This document shows positions 1 through 6,772 of a stretch of 38,799 bases of DNA, one piece after another. The notes beneath the pieces were generated by a model. That model made no database searches. It worked only from the letters and a program-made list of their open reading frames with translations, and was not told the origin of the DNA. Made by a program: the position numbers and the translations under genes. The stretch is from an uncultured Bacteroidales bacterium (lineage in GTDB: Bacteria > Bacteroidota > Bacteroidia > Bacteroidales > UBA932): positions 1-38,799 of the forward strand of contig CAMGFA010000019.1 of assembly GCA_946055165.1 (NCBI GenBank), given 5' to 3'. The stretch's first letter is position 1. Every line of letters starts with the position of its first letter.

Positions 1-63
1 CCTGAGCACCTGGACAACTTTATCAAATGGTATCTATACTTCACTGACGAAAAGACACCATGA
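1..63 (+). CDS. C-terminal end of an unidentified protein (partial)
   Basis: Reading from base 1, the first frame is open for 20 codons and stops at TGA 61-63. The tail reads PEHLDNFIKWYLYFTDEKTP and has a normal aromatic/charged protein composition. The coding-like sequence stops exactly where repeat module B homology begins (about 69), as expected for a real gene end followed by an intergenic repeat. The rest of the gene lies outside the window and I do not recognise the family. It could also be chance, since only 60 bases are visible. Confidence 0.4.
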   Translation, partial: PEHLDNFIKWYLYFTDEKTP

Positions 64-68
64 ATATC

Positions 69-200
69 AGGTACGGTGATGCTGTGGAAAGCGGGCTTGA
101 GGGCCTTGCCGAAAGAGACCTCGTCTCCTGAGGAAGGAAGGGGCCCACAAGCGTAGCGAAGTGGGAAGGAGTCTCTGAAGGCAAGAGCCCTCAAGAGCGC
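69..200. repeat. Structured repeat module B, left copy
   Basis: About 130 bp that recur at 38562-38691 with only scattered differences. The ends pair: the CTTGAGGGCCTTGCC arm near 96-110 is complementary, with small irregularities, to the GGCAAGAGCCCTCAAG arm near 180-195. Inside, AGAGAC pairs with GTCTCT, and CCCAC pairs with GTGGG around an AAGCGTAGCGAA loop. No convincing start codon or ribosome site gives a protein here. It is best described as a dispersed intergenic repeat able to fold as DNA cruciform or RNA. Family and function are unknown. Confidence 0.7.
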
Positions 201-236
201 GCCGAAAGATGAGGAGAACGATGATGAAAATATGAA

Positions 237-454
237 CTGCGGGGCGGCCAGGCTCATGGCTGGAAGGCTTGCAGCGCAAGGGGACTGCGCGAGCAATGGC
301 CGCAAGGCGGCCATCCGCGAGCGCAGCTTGGCCTAGAAGGAGGTGAAACAATGGCCGGGGTGTTTGAGCGCAGCGAGTTCCCGGCCATCACCGACTTTGC
401 AGGACAAGCCGCAGCGCGCATCGCCTGAAAGCCATAAGCCTGGCCGCCTCGCAG
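237..454 (+). repeat. Structured inverted-repeat element C, copy 1
   Basis: A 218-bp element bounded by 25-bp inverted repeats (237-261 and 430-454), 24 of 25 positions pairing if one G-U is allowed. The interior is also hairpin-rich: ATGGCCGC/GCGGCCAT around an AAG loop, and ATGGCCGGG/CCCGGCCAT closing a 20-nt loop. A second copy of exactly the same length lies at 842-1059, with 12 differences by eye. It contains a 25-codon ORF with a perfect Shine-Dalgarno. No transposase is attached, so it could be a MITE-like non-autonomous element or a structured RNA gene family. Orientation is given by the ORF. Confidence 0.75.
351..428 (+). CDS. Candidate 25-aa microprotein inside element C (copy 1)
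   Basis: ATG 351 to TGA 426-428 encodes a 25-residue peptide beginning MAGVFERSEFPAITDF and ending in an Ala/Arg-rich tail. AAGGAGGTGA, a ten-base match to the anti-Shine-Dalgarno region, ends six bases before the ATG. The copy at 956-1033 encodes the identical peptide and its single difference is synonymous (TTT to TTC). Against coding: the ATG and SD lie in a strongly base-paired region, so conservation may reflect RNA structure, and the peptide resembles no family I can name. Confidence 0.35.
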   Translation: MAGVFERSEFPAITDFAGQAAARIA

Positions 455-651
455 AGCTGAACTATGATGGGACAGAGGCGGCAGTGTCGGTAGTGTCTGC
501 AGCCATATTCAACGCATATTAGAATGTGCTCGTGAAATTCATCGGGCACGGCAAAGTCCATTCTACGTGCATGAGTGGCATATCCTTGTGCTCGATGTTT
601 TTCTCGAAGGCAATTCTTCCAATTTGCGAGTTGCTTGTGGAGCGTTTTCAT
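388..651 (-). pseudogene. Possible remnant ORF whose 3' part runs into element C
   Basis: An 87-codon minus-strand frame starts at ATG 651 and reads MKTLHKQLANWKNC at its N-terminus, followed by a His/Cys/Arg-rich stretch. The part between about 460 and 651 is unique in the window and looks mildly protein-like. The last third (388-454) is simply the complement of the element C right arm, so any original C-terminus has been replaced. No ribosome site is evident and I recognise no family. It may be a small gene interrupted by element insertion, or a chance frame in a 190-bp spacer. Confidence 0.22.
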
Positions 652-668
652 TAATTGATCACCGCAGG

Positions 669-826
669 GCGAAAGTTATTTCCGCGCACTGTCGTTGGTT
701 GAGGTCCTGGAACTATGTGCAGTGTTCATTATCATCAACCACAGGCGAAAGTTATTTCCGCGCACTGTCGTCGCGCCTGAGCTCTGTGGATGGCTCCGCG
801 CGCCGACCGGGCAGAATAACTTTCGC
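669..826. repeat. Repeat module A, left copy (27-bp direct repeat plus hairpin)
   Basis: A 27-bp unit beginning GCGAAAGTTATT occurs at 669-695 and again at 745-771, 76 bp apart. Its first 12 bases return as the exact inverted complement AATAACTTTCGC at 815-826, so 745-826 can fold on itself. Between the two direct units, GGTTGA and TCAACC can also pair. The same arrangement, with a spacing of 77 bp, is present at 38389-38548. No protein is supported. Alternatives are recombination or insertion hot-spot repeats, or a structured RNA. Confidence 0.7.
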
Positions 827-841
827 TGTTGTGAAAATGTA

Positions 842-1059
842 CTGCGAGGCAGCCGGGCTCGTGGCTGGAAGGCTTGCAGCGCAAGGGAACTGCGCGAGCA
901 ATGGACGCAAGGCGGCCATCCGCGAGCGCAGCTTGGACAAGAAGGAGGTGAAACAATGGCCGGGGTGTTTGAGCGCAGCGAGTTCCCGGCCATCACCGAC
1001 TTCGCAGGACAAGCCGCAGCGCGCATCGCCTGAAAGCCACGAGCCTGGCCGCCCCGCAG
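842..1059 (+). repeat. Structured inverted-repeat element C, copy 2
   Basis: A 218-bp copy of the element at 237-454. Terminal arms are 842-866 and 1035-1059. Relative to copy 1, one terminal pair has changed from A-U to G-C (left arm position 20, right arm position 6), and a C-A mismatch in copy 1 is a C-G pair here. Two other left-arm positions become mismatches. Seven of the 12 differences fall in the arms. It carries the same 25-codon ORF. About 70 bp separate its end from the M20 peptidase stop codon. Confidence 0.75.
956..1033 (+). CDS. Candidate 25-aa microprotein inside element C (copy 2)
   Basis: Same peptide as at 351-428: ATG 956, TGA 1031-1033, preceded by AAGGAGGTGA six bases upstream of the start. 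The flanking element differs from copy 1 at 11 positions outside the ORF, while the ORF differs at one silent position. That is suggestive but far too few changes for a coding test. An RNA-structure explanation is equally possible. Confidence 0.35.
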   Translation: MAGVFERSEFPAITDFAGQAAARIA

Positions 1060-1128
1060 AGCTAAACAGAGCAGTGCAGCTCAAAGCAATACAATACTGA
1101 GCGTGCAGCGCGGTGCGGTGCGGTGATT
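1060..1128. other. Spacer with a short GGTGC tandem tract
   Basis: Between element C copy 2 and the peptidase stop codon lies a short spacer with GCGGTGCGGTGCGGTG near 1109-1124. I see no clear intrinsic terminator for the minus-strand gene run that ends here. Confidence 0.4.
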
Positions 1129-2475
1129 CTAATAGTATTTGTAGAAAAGTGCAAGGGCTTCCATTCCGGCGAAGAACTGTTTGAGCAGGTAGCTTTCATT
1201 TGGGGAATGGATGGTGTCGCGCTCCAGGCCGAAGCCCATAAGAAGAGGGTCAATTCCTAAAATCTTCTGCACTTCAGCAAGGACTGCAATGCTTCCTCCC
1301 CCGCGGCTCGGCACGGGTTCCACGCCATAGACCTCAGCCATTGCCCTTGCGCCGGCCTTGTATGCCGGGGAACTGATAGGGATGAGGAAACCATCGCCGC
1401 CCTCGCAGGCCTTGACTTCCACCTTCACATCCTTTGGAGCAATTGACTCGAAATGCTTTTTGAAAGCAGCGGTAATCTCGCTGCTCAACTGATTTGGAAC
1501 CAAACGCATGGAGATTTTTGCATGGGCCTGGCTTGGCAGCACGGTCTTGGCGCCTTCGCCCGTGTAGCCGCCCCATATTCCACAGACATCCAGACAAGGC
1601 CTTATGCCTGTGCGCTCCAGGGTGCTGTAGCCTTTTTCTCCGCGCACTTCATCAATGTCGAGAAAAGCCTTGTATTCGTCCAAATCAAAAGGGGCACGGG
1701 CAAACATGGCCCTGTCATCGGCACTGAGTTCCACAACCTTATCGTAAAAGCCAGGCACTGTAACACGCTGGTTTTCATCGTGCAATGAAGCAATCATCTC
1801 ACAAAGCACCGTTATAGGATTGGCCACCGCTCCACCGTAATGACCGCTGTGCAAATCTTTGTTCGGACCGGTAACACAGACTTCAAGATAGCTGAGACCG
1901 CGCATTCCGCAATTGATGCTCGGCACCTTCTCGCTAATCATAGTAGTGTCCGAAACCAGACAGATATCAGCCTGGAGCATATCCTTGTGCTCACGAATCC
2001 AATCCGGAAGGCTCGGACTGCCGATTTCTTCCTCTCCCTCGAACATGAACTTCACATTGTGATGCAGAAGGCCGCTGCGCACTTCGTGCTCGAAGGCTTT
2101 TATGTGCATAAAGAGCTGGCCCTTGTCGTCGTTGGCTCCGCGCCCCCAGATGGCGCCGTCGTGAATCTCAGGCTCAAAAGGGTCGCTGTTCCACTTTTCA
2201 AGGGGTTCGGCAGGCTGGACGTCGTAATGACCATAAACAAGGATGGTTTTGGCATCGGCCGAAAAGAATTTCTCGCCGTAAACCACTGGTTTTCCTTTGG
2301 TTGGGTAAAGCTCGGCCTTGTCGGCACCGGCCTCGAGAAGCAGTTGGGCAAGACGTTTTGCACAGCGCTCGCAATCGGCCTCATTGGCCTTTTTTGCGCT
2401 CACTGAAGGAATCCGCAATAAGGAGAAAAGCTCTTCGAAAAAGCGGTCTTTGTGTTGTTCAATGTACTGTTTCAT
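1129..2475 (-). CDS. M20 family metallo-dipeptidase
   Basis: Zinc-dependent dipeptidase of the M20 (ArgE/DapE/carnosinase-like) family, 448 residues, a full length for the group. It has no signal peptide, so it is probably cytosolic and splits dipeptides taken up by the cell. Motifs are in family order: YGHYDVQP with metal ligand H83, GRGANDDKG with bridging Asp at 116, FEGEEEIGS with catalytic Glu 149 and ligand Glu 150, D176 in LVSDTT, and HSPNE with H423 near the C-terminus. The dimerisation/lid domain lies between about 190 and 320. The ATG overlaps the TGA of the upstream peptidase gene as ATGA, so the two are translationally coupled. Together they make a sensible pair: the S9 enzyme releases di- and tripeptides and this enzyme completes their hydrolysis. 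Exact substrate preference cannot be read. Confidence 0.9.
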   Translation of the reverse strand: MKQYIEQHKDRFFEELFSLLRIPSVSAKKANEADCERCAKRLAQLLLEAGADKAELYPTKGKPVVYGEKFFSADAKTILVYGHYDVQPAEPLEKWNSDPFEPEIHDGAIWGRGANDDKGQLFMHIKAFEHEVRSGLLHHNVKFMFEGEEEIGSPSLPDWIREHKDMLQADICLVSDTTMISEKVPSINCGMRGLSYLEVCVTGPNKDLHSGHYGGAVANPITVLCEMIASLHDENQRVTVPGFYDKVVELSADDRAMFARAPFDLDEYKAFLDIDEVRGEKGYSTLERTGIRPCLDVCGIWGGYTGEGAKTVLPSQAHAKISMRLVPNQLSSEITAAFKKHFESIAPKDVKVEVKACEGGDGFLIPISSPAYKAGARAMAEVYGVEPVPSRGGGSIAVLAEVQKILGIDPLLMGFGLERDTIHSPNESYLLKQFFAGMEALALFYKYY

Positions 2476-4319
2476 AAATTCTTGTCAAAAAAGTCGGTGA
2501 TTTTACGGTAAAGATATACCCTTTCCTGGCCTCTCATATTGTGTTCTGCGCAAGGGAAAGGGAAATATTCCACCTGCTTGCCGGCATTTATGCAGGACTG
2601 CAGGAAGGAGAGGGAGTTCTGCCAGACCACGGTAGGGTCCACCGCACCCTGGCATATAAGAAGCTCTGTCTTAAGTGTTTTCAGTATTTCTTCACGGCCC
2701 ATCAAAGAGCTCTTGGCATAGCCTTCAGGGTTGTCCTCCGGCTTGTCCATGTAGCGCTCGCCGTACATTACTTCGTACCACTTCCAGTCAATGACCGGAC
2801 CTCCGGCAGCGGCAGCTTTGAACAATTGCGGATTGTTGAGCACAAGGCTCAGGGTCATGAAACCTCCGTAACTCCAGCCGTGAACTCCAATGCGCTCACG
2901 GTCTATCCACTCATTTTCGAGCAGTTTCTCCAGGCCGTGCAGCTGATCTTCCATTTCGGCCTGTCCGCAGCAGCGGTTGATGGCTTTTTCGTAGTCGCTT
3001 CCGTGCCTCTGAGTACCTCTGTTGTCCTGAACATAAACCACATAGCCTTTTTGAGCCATAAGCATTTCCCAAAGGCGGATGTTTCCCAGCCAGCTGGCAT
3101 TCACCATCTGCGAATGCGGCCCGCCATAGACATAGACAATCAAAGGATATTTCTTGCCAGGGTCGAAGTTCAGTGGCTTGAGCAGGCGGTAGTGGTTCTG
3201 GTATTTTCCGTCGGCCGATTCCACCGTCCCGAACTCCATCTCCGGGCAGGCGTAGTCTTTCAGAGGGTCTTCATTTATCTGAATGGTCTTCAACTCTTTA
3301 CCACTCAAGCTATAACGCTTTATCCAGCCCGGATTGCCGAAACTGGTAAAGACATCCGTATAGCCATCGGAATCGAGATAGACATTGTGCCAGCCGCTTT
3401 CCTTGCTCAGCCTTTGCGGCTTGCCTGTAAGGGCTTTGGCACCGGCGCTTTTCGGAAGCTGGATTTTCACTCTGTAAAGCTGCTGCTCCGCAGGGGAATC
3501 CTGTGCAGAAAGATAATAGAGCCAGCCTTTCTGCCAGCCGAGATAGAAAATGTCTGCATCGGTCTGGACAATACGCGTGAGTACCCCGTCCATATTGCAG
3601 AGATAGAGGTTCTTATAGCCGTCGCGACAGTCGCTGGAATAGACAAAGTAGTCTTCGCTCAGGAAATGGGTGATTTCATAAGGCTCCACCCAGGCCGGAT
3701 CCTCTTCGCTCAATATCCGCTTGATCAAATGACCGTCCACAGCGCTGTACAGATTGATCTGCAGATGATGCTGGCTCCGGTCCACAAGCTGTACGAGAAT
3801 TTCCTCATTGTTGCGCCAGCACGGATAGCAGATATAGCGTTCCTCGTCGAAATCGCTTATTTCCAGGCTTATGGTACTGCCGCTCTTTCTGTCGTACACC
3901 AGCAGCTGCAGTTTTTCCGATGCCGTTCCGGCCATAGGATAGCGGATGTTTTTCAGGCTCTTGCTCTTGATGTCGAGCAGAGGGAAAAGATCCACCGCGC
4001 TTTCATCCTTGCGGTAGAAAGCAAGCCTGCTGAAATCGGGGCTGGGGAAAAGTCCCTGGCTGCAGCCGAATTCGTCGCGGCTGACCATCGTGCCATAGCT
4101 TACTGCACCGTGCGCTCCGGCAACGAGCAGGCTGTCGCACCACACAGAGCCGTTTTCTTCGCGGTACGGGCCGAAGTCGGTCTTAACGCTCTTGAGTCTG
4201 GAGCTGGGATAGAGGGAACTGACTATATTGGCTTCTTCCATTGTCAGAAGACGCCCTTCCGGATTGCTTTGAGGCCTTGTGGCTATTACCGAGAGCAGAA
4301 GGAACAGGAATTTGAACAT
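2472..4319 (-). CDS. S9 prolyl oligopeptidase family peptidase (DPP IV-like), secreted
   Basis: 615 residues with an N-terminal hydrophobic segment (about 1-15) suggesting export. A beta-propeller (about 50-370) is followed by an alpha/beta hydrolase domain. The catalytic triad is complete: S483 in GWSYGG, D561 in QGAVDPT, H593 in AEHNM. At about 700-750 residues the usual bacterial DPP IV is longer, so this is a compact version. The propeller region that normally holds the double-Glu that reads the substrate N-terminus appears here as SRDEFG (D82, E83), so the first acid is Asp. Substrate may be X-Pro dipeptides, but that change and the divergence from the second S9 enzyme at 21579-23426 leave it open. 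The stop overlaps the M20 start, and the upstream gene ends three bases before. Confidence 0.88.
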   Translation of the reverse strand: MFKFLFLLLSVIATRPQSNPEGRLLTMEEANIVSSLYPSSRLKSVKTDFGPYREENGSVWCDSLLVAGAHGAVSYGTMVSRDEFGCSQGLFPSPDFSRLAFYRKDESAVDLFPLLDIKSKSLKNIRYPMAGTASEKLQLLVYDRKSGSTISLEISDFDEERYICYPCWRNNEEILVQLVDRSQHHLQINLYSAVDGHLIKRILSEEDPAWVEPYEITHFLSEDYFVYSSDCRDGYKNLYLCNMDGVLTRIVQTDADIFYLGWQKGWLYYLSAQDSPAEQQLYRVKIQLPKSAGAKALTGKPQRLSKESGWHNVYLDSDGYTDVFTSFGNPGWIKRYSLSGKELKTIQINEDPLKDYACPEMEFGTVESADGKYQNHYRLLKPLNFDPGKKYPLIVYVYGGPHSQMVNASWLGNIRLWEMLMAQKGYVVYVQDNRGTQRHGSDYEKAINRCCGQAEMEDQLHGLEKLLENEWIDRERIGVHGWSYGGFMTLSLVLNNPQLFKAAAAGGPVIDWKWYEVMYGERYMDKPEDNPEGYAKSSLMGREEILKTLKTELLICQGAVDPTVVWQNSLSFLQSCINAGKQVEYFPFPCAEHNMRGQERVYLYRKITDFFDKNL

Positions 4320-4322
4320 AAT

Positions 4323-5840
4323 TTATATCGGGTCAACGTCTATTTTGTACAATTTGCCGTATTTCAGGCTTATTTCTTCTTTTGTCGTATTGTCCAGGCC
4401 GATTCTTTTTACCAGCATGGATGTTTTGGGGTCTTTGATGTCAAGCAGCCTTACGAAGGGCGGAAGTTTGAACTGCTGCCTTTCTCCCAAGAGCCGGCTG
4501 GCGTAGAGAGGAAAGCCATTGCCGGGCATGAGCAGTTCCCTGAGCATTCCGAAAACGGGATGCTCCGGCGTTCTGCTCTGTACTATCAGTTTGTCGCAGC
4601 GCAGGCTCAGAGAGCAGAGCAGCTGGAGGGCTTTTTCATCGGAACGGAAATCCTGCGCATCAAAAAGAGAATCGGCATTGAGAATGCAGCAGAGCCCGAC
4701 TTTTGTGCTTGCCTTGGCAGCCTGTCTGGCACTGAGGATTTGCGGATCCCTGCCCGGAAGAAGCTTGCCGCACTGCTCGGCGGCCGCTTCCTCGCTCAGG
4801 AAACTTCTTACAATGCGAATCTGCTCCTGGCTCTTTTCAATTTCCTCAAGCATTTTGATGGAGAAATCCCCCTTCATTCCGCGTTTGCGTTTTTCTGCCG
4901 CTATATCAATTATTTGCAGCTCGCATTCTGCCCTGGAAGGAAGGCGCTTCAGCAGCCATTTTCCCTTACTGCAATTGTACAGGCTCTCAAGGGAAGGACA
5001 CTCGCTGCCGAGGATGAGCCCGGAGGAGTGTATGCGTGCCAGCACGGCGGCAAGGTCGCGCGCGTTGTAGTAAGGTGCAGGTTCGCTTTGTTTGTAGAGG
5101 GCATCGTGTTCATTGTCCACAATGACAAGACCCAACTTGCTGAAAGAAAGGAAGAGAGCACTTCGCAGACCTATCACCACAAGCGGCTTTCCGCCGAGTT
5201 TGAGACAGAGTTCAACGTCGCGCCGTCTTGCCATCGAGAGGCTCGTATCGTACAGGACTATGCTCTCTTGGGCCTGCGGGAGCTGTTTTCCGATTTCCTC
5301 CCTGAGCGCGAGCTGGCCTTCCCTTTCCGGGGCCAGCACAAGGGCGCTTTTCCCTTTTTCAAGGCATTCTGCGATGGATTTGCAGTAGAATTCCGCGCGT
5401 CCGCTACCCATCAGCAGCAGGGGCTTCTCTGTTTCGGCCAATCCCAACGCACCACTGCCTATATCTGCCTTGCTGTCTTGAGCGGAGCTTTCCAGAGAGT
5501 ATTGCTTCAGGGCCTTTTTGAGGACCCTTTCACCCAAGGCTTTGAACTTGGGTTGTGCCATTGCATAAACCTGCCCGAGACTGCACATATAATAGGAAGA
5601 GACAAAGTCCCAGAGAGCCATTTCCTGAGGGCTGATATCCTCAATTTCATTGTGCTCCGACAAAACAGGCCTTATATCCCTTGCATCCATTTCAGGCTCA
5701 GGGCACTCCTTCCATACCACGGCCGTGTACTCCCGGTGCGAGAACATCACCTGCACACGCTCCCCTATGCGAAGCGGATGCTCCGCACTGTACACCGGCA
5801 GCCAGTCCAGTTTCAAAGGTAGAAGGAGATGATAGTACAT
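4323..5840 (-). CDS. priA: Degenerate PriA-like primosomal protein lacking helicase motifs
   Basis: PriA normally restarts stalled replication forks as a 3'-5' helicase of about 730-820 residues. This one has about 505. The N-terminal 3'-end-binding domain is recognisable (YYHLLLPLKLDWLPVYSA), as are PriA landmarks such as GLRSALFLSF, EHDALYKQ, YYNARDLA and LNADSLFDAQDFRSDEKALQLL. Active-site motifs are not intact: the Walker A region reads MGSGRAEFY without the Lys-Thr, DEEH is DNEH, the paired-Cys zinc region is missing, and the AGRAGR motif is replaced by LSLRCDK. I infer a structural, catalytically dead primosome protein. The frame also opens at GTG 5861, 14 bases after the previous stop; ATG 5840 is preferred because the family alignment begins there. 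It sits in the gyrB-led run. Confidence 0.75.
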   Translation of the reverse strand: MYYHLLLPLKLDWLPVYSAEHPLRIGERVQVMFSHREYTAVVWKECPEPEMDARDIRPVLSEHNEIEDISPQEMALWDFVSSYYMCSLGQVYAMAQPKFKALGERVLKKALKQYSLESSAQDSKADIGSGALGLAETEKPLLLMGSGRAEFYCKSIAECLEKGKSALVLAPEREGQLALREEIGKQLPQAQESIVLYDTSLSMARRRDVELCLKLGGKPLVVIGLRSALFLSFSKLGLVIVDNEHDALYKQSEPAPYYNARDLAAVLARIHSSGLILGSECPSLESLYNCSKGKWLLKRLPSRAECELQIIDIAAEKRKRGMKGDFSIKMLEEIEKSQEQIRIVRSFLSEEAAAEQCGKLLPGRDPQILSARQAAKASTKVGLCCILNADSLFDAQDFRSDEKALQLLCSLSLRCDKLIVQSRTPEHPVFGMLRELLMPGNGFPLYASRLLGERQQFKLPPFVRLLDIKDPKTSMLVKRIGLDNTTKEEISLKYGKLYKIDVDPI

Positions 5841-5875
5841 ATTCACCAGATTGCTTGCCACACAGTGCCAAGAAT

Positions 5876-6772
5876 CTACTTGCTCAAAACGCGTGTAGCG
5901 AGATTGATGCGATATTTGAAGGTGCTGTTACCCTTGTAATAGAACAGCACAAGGGTGTTGTCATCCTGGAAATAGACCTGTGAAAGGAAACGCTGGGTTT
6001 TGCGGTTCTTGCACTCCGGCTCCACCCACACCAACAGATGACTTTGGGTTTTGGTGTTTTTTACGATAACAGCGCTGTAGCCCCTCACATCCACCACGGC
6101 AGCCTGAAGTTTGCCGCGGCTGGCCTTTTTGGCCTTGTTGAAGGCAGTATAAAGCGAAGAGGTCTCGCTTATGGTTCCAAACTCGACACTGCGGGCACGG
6201 CCCATTGCATCGGGATTGTTCTCAAGCCACCACTGGATGTAGCTGTCGCTCTGCATATCGGCCTGAGAGATCTGCACCAGGCGGGCATCGGCCTTGAAAA
6301 GGGAATCGATATAATTTGTTTCGTCCGACACTTCGCAAAGAGCATAGGAAGACAAGCCCTCTATCCTGAAAGCCTGGCCCTCCTTTGTCTTGAGAGGCTT
6401 ACCGTTGAAAGAGAGCTCACTGAAATCGAAGTCGGCGATATCGTAAAGGCCCCTGGTGAAAGAAAGCCCCTCGGCGGAACTGTCGAGATAGGAATACTCG
6501 AGATAAGTCTTTCCGTTGGAAAGCACAGCCACAGAAATGGAATCGGGGAAAGAGACTGTTCCGCTCAGAGTCAGAGGGAAGGCTACAGCAGAGCCTTCCT
6601 GTTTCCACTTCTTGCCCCTCTTGACATAATTATTCACAGTGACAAGGCTGTCACTTATCTCCATATCGGCACGATAGGTCTTTTTTCCTTTGAGATACTC
6701 ATAACTGAAACTCTGTCCGCAAAGAAGAAGCGGACAGAGCATACAGAATATAGCCAAATAAAATTTCTTCAT
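5876..6772 (-). CDS. Secreted protein of unknown function
   Basis: 298 residues starting with a typical signal peptide (MKKFYLAIFCMLCPLLLCGQS); the cleavage site is probably around residue 19. The Cys there is not in a good lipobox, so a periplasmic rather than lipoprotein fate is favoured. The mature part is rich in beta-type alternation with Tyr/Phe/Ser and shows no further membrane segment. There is no recognised catalytic motif and I cannot name the family. Its start codon overlaps the kbl stop by one base (TAATG), and PriA begins about 35 bases after its stop, so it is co-transcribed in the long minus-strand run. A loose resemblance to outer-membrane or envelope domain-of-unknown-function proteins is a guess only. 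Confidence 0.7.
   Translation of the reverse strand: MKKFYLAIFCMLCPLLLCGQSFSYEYLKGKKTYRADMEISDSLVTVNNYVKRGKKWKQEGSAVAFPLTLSGTVSFPDSISVAVLSNGKTYLEYSYLDSSAEGLSFTRGLYDIADFDFSELSFNGKPLKTKEGQAFRIEGLSSYALCEVSDETNYIDSLFKADARLVQISQADMQSDSYIQWWLENNPDAMGRARSVEFGTISETSSLYTAFNKAKKASRGKLQAAVVDVRGYSAVIVKNTKTQSHLLVWVEPECKNRKTQRFLSQVYFQDDNTLVLFYYKGNSTFKYRINLATRVLSK

Noticed and set aside
237..454. Element C as an autonomous insertion sequence
   Set aside because: At 218 bp it cannot encode a transposase, and no target-site duplication is obvious at either copy.
669..771. Module A direct repeats as a CRISPR array
   Set aside because: There are only two units per locus, the spacer is about 50 bp and partly conserved between the two loci, and no cas gene is present in the window.
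567..1100. Plus-strand frames of 112-177 codons through the left repeats
   Set aside because: They run straight through modules A and C in different frames, lack a ribosome site at their starts and have repeat-derived composition. Only the 25-codon ORF has an SD.
2541..5822. A 1093-codon open frame on the plus strand
   Set aside because: It lies antisense to the S9 peptidase and PriA-like genes, which have clear family motifs. The long frame is a by-product of codon bias in a GC-rich genome.
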